From DATMNI01 sp963817515 (lineage in GTDB: Bacteria; Acidobacteriota; Terriglobia; Bryobacterales; Bryobacteraceae), in NCBI GenBank assembly GCA_963817515.1, contig CAWFPJ010000031.1, forward strand, positions 744,001 to 808,000: 64,000 bases of DNA. Direction: 5' to 3'. The notes under the pieces were generated by a model, which searched no databases, had not been told where the DNA came from, and was given only the letters and a program-made list of their open reading frames with translations. Shown one piece after another: positions 25,186 to 34,807 of this stretch (within the stretch, counting starts at the first letter, position 1; each line of letters starts with the position of its first letter). A program made the position numbers and the translations under genes.

Positions 25186-26235
25186 ATGGAACCCGTCCTC
25201 AGACCCGCAATGGGCTGCACCCACGGCTTAGTGGGCCAGTCACCGCAGATCGGCGCCGTCCGCCGGATGATCGAAAAGGCTTCCCGAAACCGTCTTCCGG
25301 TGCTTCTGCTCGGTGAGACCGGCACCGGCAAAGAGGTGGTGGCGCGTGGTGTCCACAACGCCAACCCGCGGGGCCAGTTTGTGCCCATCGACTGCGGCTC
25401 GCTGGTCGGCACCCTTATGGAAAGCGAACTATTCGGCCATGTAAAAGGGGCCTTTAGCGGTGCCGTCGATAACAAGAAGGGCCTGGTGGAACTGGCGGAC
25501 GGAGGCACTGCGTTCTTCGACGAAATCGGCGACCTGCCGCTCGAAATGCAGGTCAAACTGCTTCGCCTGATCCAGGAACGGGAATTTCGGGCGGTGGGCG
25601 CGCTGCACTGGCGCAAAGTCGACCTGCGCATCATCGCCGCCACTCACCGCGATCTGAGAGCGGAAGTCGCCGCCGGCCGGTTTCGGCAGGATCTTTATTA
25701 CCGGCTGAACGTCTTCTCCATCCACCTGCCGCCTCTGCGCGACCGCGAGGGCGATATCTTTCCGCTCATCCAGCACTTCCTCGAACAGGGCCGGTTAGCC
25801 GGCCTGCCCTGGTTTTATCCCAGCCGTGAAACCGTGGACACTCTTCTTTCGTACGAATGGCCTGGCAACATTCGCGAGCTGAAGCACTGCATCGACCGCA
25901 TGGCAGCGTTGACGTCCGAGGGTGCACTGCAATCGGCCGGGCTGCCTTCAGCGCTTCAGTATCATCAGGCGGCTCAAGGACTGCATGCGCTTTCGGGCAT
26001 AATTGAGGCCGGCAATATCGAGGACCTGCCCGCCTATGCCGTCGCGCCAAGATCGCCAGTCATCTCAATTCCGGACAGCAACCGACAAGCCATTGCCAAT
26101 GCGCTCGAAGCCACCCATGGCGAAAAAGGCAAAGCTGCCCAGCTTCTGGGCATCGGCCGCACTACGCTTTACCGGAAGATGAAACAATACGGATTCAGTG
26201 ACGATTGCACTGGACGCGACTTACAGCATCGGTGA
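25186..26235 (+). CDS. Orphan sigma-54-dependent activator without sensory domain
   Basis: 349 residues that start almost directly with the AAA+ domain (GLVGQSPQIGAVRRMIEKAS). Walker A is GETGTGKE (~residue 43). The sigma-54 loop is GAFSGA rather than GAFTGA. Walker B is GGTAFFDEIGDLP. A Fis-type helix-turn-helix (GEKGKAAQLLGIGRTTLYRK) ends the protein. There is no receiver, GAF or PAS domain, so activity must be set by expression or a partner. It starts three bases after rlpA and overlaps the glycosyltransferase by 38 bases. The Thr-to-Ser change in the loop is conservative. Confidence 0.88.
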   Translation: MEPVLRPAMGCTHGLVGQSPQIGAVRRMIEKASRNRLPVLLLGETGTGKEVVARGVHNANPRGQFVPIDCGSLVGTLMESELFGHVKGAFSGAVDNKKGLVELADGGTAFFDEIGDLPLEMQVKLLRLIQEREFRAVGALHWRKVDLRIIAATHRDLRAEVAAGRFRQDLYYRLNVFSIHLPPLRDREGDIFPLIQHFLEQGRLAGLPWFYPSRETVDTLLSYEWPGNIRELKHCIDRMAALTSEGALQSAGLPSALQYHQAAQGLHALSGIIEAGNIEDLPAYAVAPRSPVISIPDSNRQAIANALEATHGEKGKAAQLLGIGRTTLYRKMKQYGFSDDCTGRDLQHR

Positions 26236-27226
26236 TGCGCTCTCCGGAGTAGGCCTCTACTCACACGAGATCCTGTTTGGTCTGGCCGCCGCACATCCCG
26301 AAGTGCGCTTCGATTTCTGTTACCGCCCGCACCGCTTCTTCCGCTCGCGCCGCGCCGCGATTCCGAAGAACGTCCGCCGCCGGTTACTCGCCGAACCGCT
26401 GGGTCCGCGCGGCGCCGACCTTTTCCATGGCCTGAATCAACGCCTGCCGCAGATTCCTCTGAGGTGCGCGATTACGACTTTCCACGACCTTTTTGTGCTC
26501 ACCGGTGAGTATTCCACTGCGGAGTTCCGGACGCGCTTTGCCAGCCAGGCGCGCGACGCCGCGGCGCGGTCGGCCGCCGTGATCGCCGTCTCGGATTTCA
26601 CGCGGAGCCAGGTGGTGTCTCTGCTGGGAGTAGAAGCCTCCAAGGTCCACGTGGTTCACCACGGCATTCGCCAATTGGCTCTGCCGGCAGTGGCGCGGGA
26701 ACGCATCATCCTGAATGTGGGGGCAATCCAGAAGCGCAAGAACATCGCTCGCCTGGTGGAAGCATTCGAAACCGTCGATCCCCCGTGGCGCCTGGTGCTG
26801 GCCGGTTCCTCCGGTTATGGCTCTGCCGAAATTCTGGCGGGCATCGAGAAGAGCCCGGCGCGCGGACGCATCTCGGTTCTGGGCTATGTATCGCCCGCGG
26901 AACTCGCGGCCTGGTACGCCAAGGCGCAGATCTTCGCCTTCCCGTCGCTCGACGAAGGCTTCGGCATGCCGGTTTTGGAAGCCATGGCTGCCGGCGTGGC
27001 CGTGGTTACCTCCAACCGTTCGTCGCTTCCCGAAGTGGCCGGCCATGCGGCGCTCCAGGTGGATCCGGAGAGTGTCGAGGCTCTTGGCGCGGCGCTGCGA
27101 GGCTTGACCCGGAACGAGGAATTACGCAGGGAACTGGTTCAACAGGGAACCGCGCGGGCGCTTCTGTTTAGCTGGGACAAAGCTGTCCGCGAGACATGGG
27201 AGGTTTATCGGAAGGTGTTGGGTTGA
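26198..27226 (+). CDS. Family 4-type glycosyltransferase
   Basis: 342 residues from a GTG at 26198. The GT-B pattern includes an N-terminal GVGLYSHEILFGLAA, the inter-domain LNVGAIQKRKNIARLVEAFE, and the donor-site E-x7-E motif in FPSLDEGFGMPVLEAMAAGV. It probably transfers a nucleotide-activated sugar to an envelope or exopolysaccharide acceptor. There is no membrane segment. It overlaps the activator gene by 38 bases, so the rlpA-activator-transferase group is likely one unit concerned with the envelope. The substrate cannot be read from sequence. Confidence 0.85.
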   Translation: MTIALDATYSIGDALSGVGLYSHEILFGLAAAHPEVRFDFCYRPHRFFRSRRAAIPKNVRRRLLAEPLGPRGADLFHGLNQRLPQIPLRCAITTFHDLFVLTGEYSTAEFRTRFASQARDAAARSAAVIAVSDFTRSQVVSLLGVEASKVHVVHHGIRQLALPAVARERIILNVGAIQKRKNIARLVEAFETVDPPWRLVLAGSSGYGSAEILAGIEKSPARGRISVLGYVSPAELAAWYAKAQIFAFPSLDEGFGMPVLEAMAAGVAVVTSNRSSLPEVAGHAALQVDPESVEALGAALRGLTRNEELRRELVQQGTARALLFSWDKAVRETWEVYRKVLG

Positions 27227-27254
27227 CTGATCGGACCACGGCAGCAGCCTGCGA

Positions 27255-27566
27255 TCAGCGGTTTTCTTCGTCCACCGCAATCTTAAGGGCGCGCAGGAAG
27301 CGGTGGTCTTGCGAAGTGAATTTGATCTTGCCGGTAGCTTCGAATCTAGGCTTCGGCTCTTCTACTACTTCGGCCTGCTCATCGTCCTCTTCCTCGGCGT
27401 TCTCGTCCCGCCGATTAAAGCCGATAGTCGCTTCCAAAACGAGGAAGACGTCGTAGCCGGCCCTTTTAATCTCGCCGATCGCTTCCGCGATGCGGTCGGA
27501 CTCGGAAAGGGAATCGTTGATCGCGTTTCCCAATTCCTGCATGAGGTGTTTCAACGGCTCTTCCAC
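27255..27566 (-). CDS. Small acidic protein of unknown function
   Basis: 103 residues: a helical start (MEEPLKHLMQELGNAINDSL), a central strand-like part (AGYDVFLVLEATIGF), a Glu/Asp-rich linker (ENAEEEDDEQAEVVEE) and a basic end (FTSQDHRFLRALKIAVD). No domain is recognised. Codon use and clean boundaries favour a real gene. It is convergent with the glycosyltransferase and divergent from the next small membrane gene. Confidence 0.6.
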   Translation of the reverse strand: MEEPLKHLMQELGNAINDSLSESDRIAEAIGEIKRAGYDVFLVLEATIGFNRRDENAEEEDDEQAEVVEEPKPRFEATGKIKFTSQDHRFLRALKIAVDEENR

Positions 27567-27755
27567 AGAGTCTCCCCCTAACTAGCAGATGCGCCGGACG
27601 CGACCGGCGTTCCACATATGGATATGCATCCACCCGTTCCGATTGTAGTGGACATACACCACGTTCACAAGCGGAACCCATAGTATCGATCGGCAGTTAA
27701 CGGAGAGTTCACTCACAGCAAACCACCAGTACTCGGTTTTGCTACCATAAGAGCA

Positions 27756-28049
27756 GTGTGGCAGCGTCAGGCAGTCCGGCATTCCCGAGCGTTCCTGGAA
27801 CACGTGGTCCCGGCGGTCATAAAGCCTGCCCGAACGCTTTGGAATGAGGTTATCGGGTTTCTTTTCATCTGCCTGGCCGTAATTTTCGGGTCCGCTACGG
27901 TGCGCTCCTACCTGGATTTTACCAAAGCCCCACCCGAAGCCGCCGGTGGACACTTCCTCCGCCTGTTGATGGGGAGTTTCGGCACGTTCATCCTGCTCTA
28001 CTACGGGATTTCGTCTTTCCTGCGAGCTCGGCGAATTTCCCGATCATGA
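27756..28049 (+). CDS. Small two-helix membrane protein
   Basis: 97 residues from a GTG. Two hydrophobic segments (NEVIGFLFICLAVIFGS and LLMGSFGTFILLYYGISSFL) are separated by ~20 residues. The ends are basic (RARRISRS). No family is recognised. It overlaps the mutase gene start by four bases (ATGA), which supports it as real and co-expressed. Confidence 0.6.
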   Translation: MWQRQAVRHSRAFLEHVVPAVIKPARTLWNEVIGFLFICLAVIFGSATVRSYLDFTKAPPEAAGGHFLRLLMGSFGTFILLYYGISSFLRARRISRS

Positions 28050-29546
28050 GCGACCGGCTCGGTCAACCGGGCGAATTCCCTTATACTCGCGGTGTCTATC
28101 CCGGGATGTATCGCAGCCGGCTCTGGACCATGCGCCAGTACGCCGGTTTCGGTACCGCCGAAGAAAGCAACAAGCGCTACCGCTATCTGCTGGCACAAGG
28201 AACCACCGGTCTTTCCGTCGCTTTCGATCTTCCGACGCAGATGGGTTTTGATTCCGACCACCCCATGGCTGCCGGCGAAGTCGGCCGCGTAGGCGTGGCC
28301 ATTTCCTCACTGGCCGACATGCAACGGCTGTTCCAGGAAATTCCGCTGCAAGACGTTTCCACGTCGATGACGATCAATTCCACCGCGGCCATCCTGCTGG
28401 CGTACTACGCACTGGTGGCGCAGCGGCAGGGCGCGGACCGGCGCAAGCTTTCGGGCACCATTCAGAACGACATCCTCAAGGAATACGTGGCGCGCGGCAC
28501 CTACATCTACCCGCCCCGGCCGGCGATGCGCATCATCACGGATGTCTTCGCGTGGGCCGGCCGCGAGATGCCGGAGTGGAACACCATTTCGATCAGCGGC
28601 TACCATATCCGCGAGGCCGGCTCCACGGCGGTGCAGGAACTGGCCTTCACGTTCGCCCATGCCATTGCCTACATCGAAGCCGCCGCTAGCAGCGGGCCTG
28701 GCAGTCGATTCGTTCGCGCCGCGCCTGTCTTTCTTCTTCAACTCGCACAGCGATTTTCTGGAGGAGATCGCCAAGTTTCGCGCAGCGCGCCGCATCTACG
28801 CATACCTTATGCGCGATCGCTTCGGCGCCCGGGATCCGCGCTCCCTTGCCCTGCGATTTCACGTACAGACCGCCGGGTCCACGCTGACCGCGCAGCAGCC
28901 CGACGTCAATATCGTGCGCACCGCCCTTCAGGCCATGGCCGCGGTGCTGGGCGGCGCGCAATCGCTGCACACCAATTCCCGCGATGAAGCGCTGTCGCTT
29001 CCCACCGAGGAATCCGCGCGCATCGCGCTGCGCACCCAGCAGATTGTGGCGTATGAAAGCGGCGTGACGCATACGGCTGACCCGGTGGGCGGCAGCGAAC
29101 ACATTGAGGCGCTGACCGACGCCATCGAGCAGGAGGTACACGCGTATCTGAAGCGCATTGATGACGCCGGCGGCACTCTGCGCGCCATCGAAACCGGCTA
29201 CATCCAGAACGAAATCCAGACCGCGGCTTACGAGTACCAGCGGGCCATTGAGAAGGGCGAGCGAATCGTGGTGGGGGTCAACCGTTTCCAGCAGCCGGAG
29301 GACCGCGCCGTCCCCACCTTCCGGCTGGACCCGGCGCTTGAACAGGCCCAGGTGGATAGTCTGCGGCAGGTGCGAGCCTCGCGCAGCCAGGCCGCGGTGG
29401 AGGAACGCCTGGCGGTGCTGGAACGGGCGGCACGCGGCGGCGATAATTTGATGCCGCCGATTTTGGATGCGGCTGACGCTTACGCGACAGTGGGCGAGAT
29501 TTCCGACCGGCTGCGAGGTGTTTTCGGCGAGTATCGGGATAGGTAA
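28046..29546 (+). CDS. Methylmalonyl-CoA mutase family large subunit (frame break)
   Basis: About 499 residues across one break at ~28683, repaired by removing one base. The N-terminal part (SRLWTMRQYAGFGTAEESNK, GLSVAFDLPTQMGFDSDHP) and the later HVQTAGSTLTAQQPDVNIVR, NSRDEALSLPTEESARIALR and HTADPVGGSEHIEALT segments are the TIM-barrel domain of acyl-CoA mutases. There is no C-terminal B12-binding domain, so a separate small subunit must exist elsewhere. Whether the substrate is methylmalonyl-, isobutyryl-, 2-hydroxyisobutyryl- or ethylmalonyl-CoA is not settled here. It catalyses a radical carbon-skeleton rearrangement needing adenosylcobalamin. Confidence 0.87.
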
Positions 29547-29785
29547 GGTGTAGTCTCAATCGCATCAGCCGCCGAAGTCGCGGTCTGCGTCCTCTTGCAT
29601 ATCAGGCGGCAAGTCTCGACGGACGCGTCTTGGGGATTTCAACGGTAGCCACGATTCTTATTTTACTTCGAGTCCGTCAGATCTAGTGCCTGTCCCGGTG
29701 ACTTCGTTAGCAGCCGACAACCGCTTGCCTAATGGATTCCTGCTATTGCTAACCCCCACCGTTGCATATAAACTCGATGGAACCT

Positions 29786-30151
29786 ATGAAGCACCGATTG
29801 GCAATTGCCGCCGCTCTCGGCATCGTCATGAGCGCGCCCGGCTTTGCGGCCGAGCAGAAAACCATCACTGGATGGGTCCTTGACTCCGCGTGTGCTTTCA
29901 CTAAAGGGCTGAAAAAACCCATCAGCGTGGATTGCGCGATTTCCTGCGCCAAGATCGGATCGCCGCTGGTCATCTTACAAGACGACGGCTCCATTTACTG
30001 GCCGATTGCCGAAAGCATGCACGCCGAAGGTCAGAATAAGCGGCTCATGCCGTTTGCCGGGAAACGCGTCACGGCGACGGGCAAGGCCTATGTGCGCGGC
30101 GGATCGAACGCCATCGTTATCGACAAGATTGCCGAAACAAGTGGCAAGTAA
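29786..30151 (+). CDS. Small secreted protein of unknown function
   Basis: 121 residues from the ATG at 29786; an ATG at 29762 is also in frame. The signal peptide is KHRLAIAAALGIVMSAPGFA with likely cleavage after AFA/FAA. The mature part (TITGWVLDSACAFTKGLKKP, VDCAISCAKIGSPLVILQDD, GKRVTATGKAYVRGGSNAIV) is all-beta in character with three Cys, like OB-fold secreted proteins common in Acidobacteria. Its end overlaps the transporter start by 11 bases. Confidence 0.65.
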   Translation: MKHRLAIAAALGIVMSAPGFAAEQKTITGWVLDSACAFTKGLKKPISVDCAISCAKIGSPLVILQDDGSIYWPIAESMHAEGQNKRLMPFAGKRVTATGKAYVRGGSNAIVIDKIAETSGK

Positions 30152-31367
30152 GTCCTCCGGCTGGCTGGTTGTGGTGGCCGCCTTCTTTGGCGTGATGGCG
30201 GGCTTCGGCTCGCTTGTCGTCTTCACGTTCGGGGTCTTCCTGAAGCCGGTAAGCAGCGAATTCGGATGGAGCCGCGAAGCTATATCCCGCGGTTTCGGAT
30301 TCGCGGCGCTGGCAGTCGCGGTGGCCTCGCCGAAGCTGGGACAATTGCTCGACCGCCTCGGGCCGCGCAAGGTCATCCTGCCCTGCTACGCGGTCTACGC
30401 TGTCGCGTTGATGTCGCTGGCCTTCCTCGGCCCGCACCTGGCGCAGTTCTACGCCATCTTTATCATCCTCGGACTGATCGGCAATGCGACCACGCAAATG
30501 GGCTATTCGCGCGCGGTCTCGACGTGGTTCGATCGCCGGCGCGGCCTGGCCCTGGCGCTGGTGATGGCGGGAACAGGGGTGGGATCCATCGTGCTCCCGG
30601 CCTTCGCGCAATGGCTGATCGATGCGCACGGGTGGCGAGCCGCCTATGAGACGCTCGGCATAATGGCCTTGATTTGCGGCATTCCGCTGACGTTTCTCTT
30701 CGTGCGAGAACGGCCCCAGGCGAGCACGGCCGGCTCCCAGCCGGCATCGGGTTCAACCACTGTTGAAGGGCTGCGCTCGCGCGCCTTCTGGACCCTGGTG
30801 GCAATACTGTTCCTCAATTCTGTCAGCGTCAACGGGGCCATCACGCATCTCTTCGCACTGCTCACAGACCGGGGCATCTCAGCCCGGGACGCGGCCATGA
30901 CGCTATCCGTCCTGGGCGCCGCCAGCCTGTGCGGCCGGCTGATTACGGGCATGCTGCTCGATCGCTTTTTCGGCCCGCGTGTCTCCTTTTTTCTGCTGGC
31001 CGGCGTGGCCACGGGAATCGCCATGCTGGCATCCGCGCGCCATCCGGCCGGCGCGCTCGTGGCCGCGGCCCTCATCGGCCTGGGGCTGGGCGCGGAGGCG
31101 GACATCACGCCATACCTTCTGACGCGCTACTTCGGCTTGCGCTCCTTTTCCACGCTATATGGATTTACCTGGACTGCCTACGCCATCGCCGGCGCCATCG
31201 GTCCGGTAGTGATGGGAAGAGCATTCGACCTGACCGGCTCCTACGAATCGTTCCTGTCGATTCTTGCCTGCGCAACGTTGCTGAGCGCGTTCCTCATGCT
31301 AACCATGCCGCGCTACGAACGCGTACCTCCACCGGAATTCGAGGCGGCGGCCGCGCCGATATCCTGA
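30141..31367 (+). CDS. Major facilitator superfamily transporter
   Basis: 408 residues from a GTG at 30141 inside the end of the previous gene; the longer upstream frame is not part of the protein. Twelve hydrophobic segments are expected. MFS motif A is recognisable (GQLLDRLGPRKVILP) and repeated in the second half (GMLLDRFFGPRVSFFL). The pattern of FGVFLKPVSSEFGWSREAIS resembles oxalate/formate and monocarboxylate antiporters. The substrate is not known. Coupling to the small secreted protein suggests joint expression. Confidence 0.82.
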   Translation: MASKSSGWLVVVAAFFGVMAGFGSLVVFTFGVFLKPVSSEFGWSREAISRGFGFAALAVAVASPKLGQLLDRLGPRKVILPCYAVYAVALMSLAFLGPHLAQFYAIFIILGLIGNATTQMGYSRAVSTWFDRRRGLALALVMAGTGVGSIVLPAFAQWLIDAHGWRAAYETLGIMALICGIPLTFLFVRERPQASTAGSQPASGSTTVEGLRSRAFWTLVAILFLNSVSVNGAITHLFALLTDRGISARDAAMTLSVLGAASLCGRLITGMLLDRFFGPRVSFFLLAGVATGIAMLASARHPAGALVAAALIGLGLGAEADITPYLLTRYFGLRSFSTLYGFTWTAYAIAGAIGPVVMGRAFDLTGSYESFLSILACATLLSAFLMLTMPRYERVPPPEFEAAAAPIS

Positions 31368-31448
31368 TTCCGCATACGGCCGATAGTACTTTCCAATTAT
31401 TGTCAAACGGGCCACCGCGCGACTAGTCTCGTACGATAAGGGGCTTCC

Positions 31449-34400
31449 ATGAGAACAGCGCTGTTCACAATTGTCTTGTGCCTTGTCGCGCACGCACAGG
31501 ATACTACTGCGGTATTGGAAGGACAGATTACAGACTCCTCCGGGGGTGTCGTTCCCGGTGCCGCCGTGGAAGCCGTCAGTGCCAGGACCGGGTACACGCG
31601 GGCGCAGCGAACTACTAACACCGGGGCGTATCACCTGCTGCTGCCAATTGGCGACTACGAGTTGCGCGTGAATGCGAGCGGCTTCGCGCCGTATGTAAAC
31701 TCGGGCATCAATCTCACGGTCAGTCAGACGGCGCGCCTCGATGTGCAGCTTCGGATCGCCAAGGAGAAGGACGTCGTGAATGTGACGGCGGACGCGCCGC
31801 TGGCCGATACCGCGTCCACGGTTATCGGCAACGTCGTGACCACGCGGGAGCTTGTCGACCTTCCCTTGAACGGCCGGAATTTCACGCAGCTCGGCTTGCT
31901 GCAGCCCGGCGCCGCGCCGCTGACGGCGGGCCTTGCCGAAGCCGGTGGTTCTTTACGCGCGGGCCAGGCATATGCGGTGAATGGCCAGCGTCCCGAGTCG
32001 AATAATTACCTGCTGGACGGCGTTTCGAACGTCAACCGCGTGGATGGCGGGTACGCGCTGAAGACACCGGTGGACGCGATTCAGGAATTTCGAATCCTGA
32101 CCGAGACGGCTCCGCCCGAGTATGGCGGCACAAGCGGCGCGACCACTACGGTGGTAACCCGTTCCGGAGGCAATGAATTTCATGGCGCCCTGTACGAGTT
32201 CCTTCGCAACGACACTTTCGATGCCCGGAACTTCTTCGCCGCGACGACGGAGCCGCTGAAGCAGAATCAGTTCGGCGCAACGGTGGGAGGGCCCCTGCGC
32301 AAGAACAAAGACTTCTTCTTCGCCTACTACGAGGGGTTTCGAAATAGCCAGGGTGTAACGCAGGCAGCCACGGTTCCCACCGATGCCCAACGCACGGGCG
32401 ATTTCTCCGGACTCAAAGACCCTCAAACCGGGCAGCCCATTCCCCTCATTAATGAGCTTGCCGGCGCGCCGTTTCCCGGCAACATGATTCCGGCGCAGGC
32501 CCTCAGTCAGACGGCGCTCAACCTGGTCCAGTTCTATCCTCACGCCAACGCCGGACCGAACTTGTTCGTGACCACGCAGGTGATGAACAACACCTCGGAC
32601 CAGGGAGGCATCCGGTTCGATCACGTCTTCAATGAACGAGATCAACTTTCAATGCACTATGCGCACGCGGTCAGCGCGAACATCAACCCGCTATCGGTTG
32701 CGGGCGCCAACGTGCCCGGCTTTCCGGTAGGCGAGGATATCGGCACCCATAGCGCGACCATTTCGGAAACCCATCTGTTCAGCGGCACGACGATTAACAT
32801 TTTTCGCGCGGGCTTTTTCCGCAACGTCTTCGATACCGACAAGCCCCTGAATCGCACGTCCACCCGCCAACTCGGTTTTAATTACGACAGCACGCTGGCC
32901 GCGGCCGCCGGTACGCCGTTCTTTATCGTGAGTGGGTATGCCAGTATCGGCGATCCCATCACCGGACCTCGCGATACCGCGCAGAATACCTACGAAGTCC
33001 ACGATTCGCTGTCGCATATCGCAGGCGCCCACAGCTTCAAGTTCGGCGGCGAGTTCCGGCGCAACCAGATCAATATGACGGAGGGAATCGCTTCGAACGG
33101 CTTCTTCGTCTTCGCGCCATTTCCCGCCAGCGACGCCTTTGCGAGCTTCCTGCTGGGCTTCCCGGTCGTGTTCTTTCAGGGCGGCGGCGATATGAATCGC
33201 GGCCTGCGCAGCGTGGATACCGCGCTCTACGCTCAGGACGAATGGCGCGTGGCTCCGCATCTCACTATCAACTACGGGCTGCGCTGGGAAGTCAGCACGC
33301 CATTCACCGACATTCGGAATCGAATGAATTCATGGTCGCCGGGAAAGCAATCGACAGTCTTCCCGAACGCGCCCAAGGGTTTGTTGTTCCCGGGCGACCC
33401 AGGCGTTCCGGATGGCATTGCACCGGTTTACTGGAAGGCTTTGATGCCACGCATCGGAGTGGCTTGGGATCCGACCGGCTCAGGAAAAACTTCGATCCGC
33501 GCGGCCTATGGAATTTTTTATGACAGTTTCACCAACGGCGTCGGTGGACCGCTCCAGGCGCCGTTGAGCGCGCTTCCGTGGACGCAGGCCCGGCAGCTGT
33601 CTGCGCCAATCAATTTCACAAATCCGTGGAACGGACAGAATCCGTTTGCGCCGAATTCGTTCCCGCAGCCGACCACGGTTCTCACGGTGGAGAACGGAAT
33701 GCGTCCGCCGTATGCCCAGAACTGGAACTTCTCGATCCAACGATCCTTTGCGAAGAATTATCTGCTGGACGTTCGCTATATCGGCAACAAGGGCACGCAC
33801 CTTCCACGAATGATCGAAGCCAACCCCTCGGTTTACGGTCCCGGCGCTACCAGCAACAATGCCGACCAGAGGCGCCAGTACGCCGGTTGTCAGGGGCCGG
33901 CCGGTCCGTGCAATTTCGCTTCGGTTGGGCTCGTGACGGATTCCACCAGCTCCACATATGAGGCGGGCCAGGTGGCTTTCACTCGACGCTTCAACAACGG
34001 TTTCTCGTTTCTCGCCTCGTACACATACTCCAAGTCGCTCGACTATGTTTCGAGCTTTAACGTTTCCGGCTCGGCGCCTCGCCTGGTAGCGGGCGAGAAC
34101 GACCTGGCGCAAAATCCGTTCGATCTCGCCGCCGAGCACGGACCCTCGCTTTTCGATGCGCGGCATCGCTTCGTGTTCAGCGGCAGCTATCAAATCCCGT
34201 TCTCCCACACCGCGCCGGCATTGGCGCGCTCGGCTTTCGGCGGCTGGCAGCTCAACGTCATCGCGAACTTCTCATCCGGAACGCCGTTCACGGTTTACGA
34301 CAGTGCCAACGTCGCTCTGGAGGGCAGCTCGCCCGAGATTACGGGCTTCTTCTCCAGCCGCCCCAACCTGATCGCCAACCCGAATTCCGGTTCGCACACG

Positions 34401-34706
34401 CCCAGTCAGTGGGTGAGCCGTTCGGCATTCCAGCGCCTTGACCCGGTGACCCAAGCCGGGCAGTTCGGCAATGAAGGCCGCAACGCGATTCGGGGGCCTG
34501 GAATCGCCAATGTCGATCTCTCGCTGCTGAAGACCATCCCCCTGGCCGAGAGAATTCGGCTGCAGTTTCGCGCCGAGTGCTTCAACCTTGCCAACCATGC
34601 AAACTTCGGTTTGCCGGATAACGATATTGCATCGCCGACGTTTGGGCAAGTGCTGGAGGCCGGTGCACCGCGCCTGGTCCAATTCGGTCTAAAGTTAGTC
34701 TTTTAA
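31449..34706 (+). CDS. Oar-like TonB-dependent receptor
   Basis: 1085 residues. Signal peptide ~1-17 (ending AHAQ). A carboxypeptidase-regulatory beta-sandwich (~20-105; GQITDSSGGVVPGAAVEAVS) comes first, then the plug (~120-240; LPLNGRNFTQLGLLQPGAAP, YAVNGQRPESNNYLLDGVSN), then a large outer-membrane barrel to the C-terminal Phe. This is the Oar/CarboxypepD_reg type that is numerous in Acidobacteria, used for uptake of large substrates or for adhesion. The substrate is unknown. No partner SusD-like gene is seen. Confidence 0.88.
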   Translation: MRTALFTIVLCLVAHAQDTTAVLEGQITDSSGGVVPGAAVEAVSARTGYTRAQRTTNTGAYHLLLPIGDYELRVNASGFAPYVNSGINLTVSQTARLDVQLRIAKEKDVVNVTADAPLADTASTVIGNVVTTRELVDLPLNGRNFTQLGLLQPGAAPLTAGLAEAGGSLRAGQAYAVNGQRPESNNYLLDGVSNVNRVDGGYALKTPVDAIQEFRILTETAPPEYGGTSGATTTVVTRSGGNEFHGALYEFLRNDTFDARNFFAATTEPLKQNQFGATVGGPLRKNKDFFFAYYEGFRNSQGVTQAATVPTDAQRTGDFSGLKDPQTGQPIPLINELAGAPFPGNMIPAQALSQTALNLVQFYPHANAGPNLFVTTQVMNNTSDQGGIRFDHVFNERDQLSMHYAHAVSANINPLSVAGANVPGFPVGEDIGTHSATISETHLFSGTTINIFRAGFFRNVFDTDKPLNRTSTRQLGFNYDSTLAAAAGTPFFIVSGYASIGDPITGPRDTAQNTYEVHDSLSHIAGAHSFKFGGEFRRNQINMTEGIASNGFFVFAPFPASDAFASFLLGFPVVFFQGGGDMNRGLRSVDTALYAQDEWRVAPHLTINYGLRWEVSTPFTDIRNRMNSWSPGKQSTVFPNAPKGLLFPGDPGVPDGIAPVYWKALMPRIGVAWDPTGSGKTSIRAAYGIFYDSFTNGVGGPLQAPLSALPWTQARQLSAPINFTNPWNGQNPFAPNSFPQPTTVLTVENGMRPPYAQNWNFSIQRSFAKNYLLDVRYIGNKGTHLPRMIEANPSVYGPGATSNNADQRRQYAGCQGPAGPCNFASVGLVTDSTSSTYEAGQVAFTRRFNNGFSFLASYTYSKSLDYVSSFNVSGSAPRLVAGENDLAQNPFDLAAEHGPSLFDARHRFVFSGSYQIPFSHTAPALARSAFGGWQLNVIANFSSGTPFTVYDSANVALEGSSPEITGFFSSRPNLIANPNSGSHTPSQWVSRSAFQRLDPVTQAGQFGNEGRNAIRGPGIANVDLSLLKTIPLAERIRLQFRAECFNLANHANFGLPDNDIASPTFGQVLEAGAPRLVQFGLKLVF

Positions 34707-34807
34707 CAGTACGGCCCCCGCGCCGTAACGAGGGCTTGCGGTCGTCGTCGTTCGGAAGGCAACGGCGTTCGGATTGCTCAGGTTATTCTTCGGTGATAAA
34801 GCCGACT

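Noticed and set aside
27582..27953. 123-residue minus-strand open frame overlapping the small membrane protein gene
   Set aside because: The plus-strand frame has two clean membrane helices and an ATGA overlap with the mutase; the minus frame has no recognisable feature, although its last ~50 residues (27582-27755) cannot be fully excluded.
34711..34728. TACGGC-CCCCGC-GCCGTA hairpin after the TonB receptor gene as a terminator
   Set aside because: The stem is short and no T-run follows. Without a transcript end it is not called.
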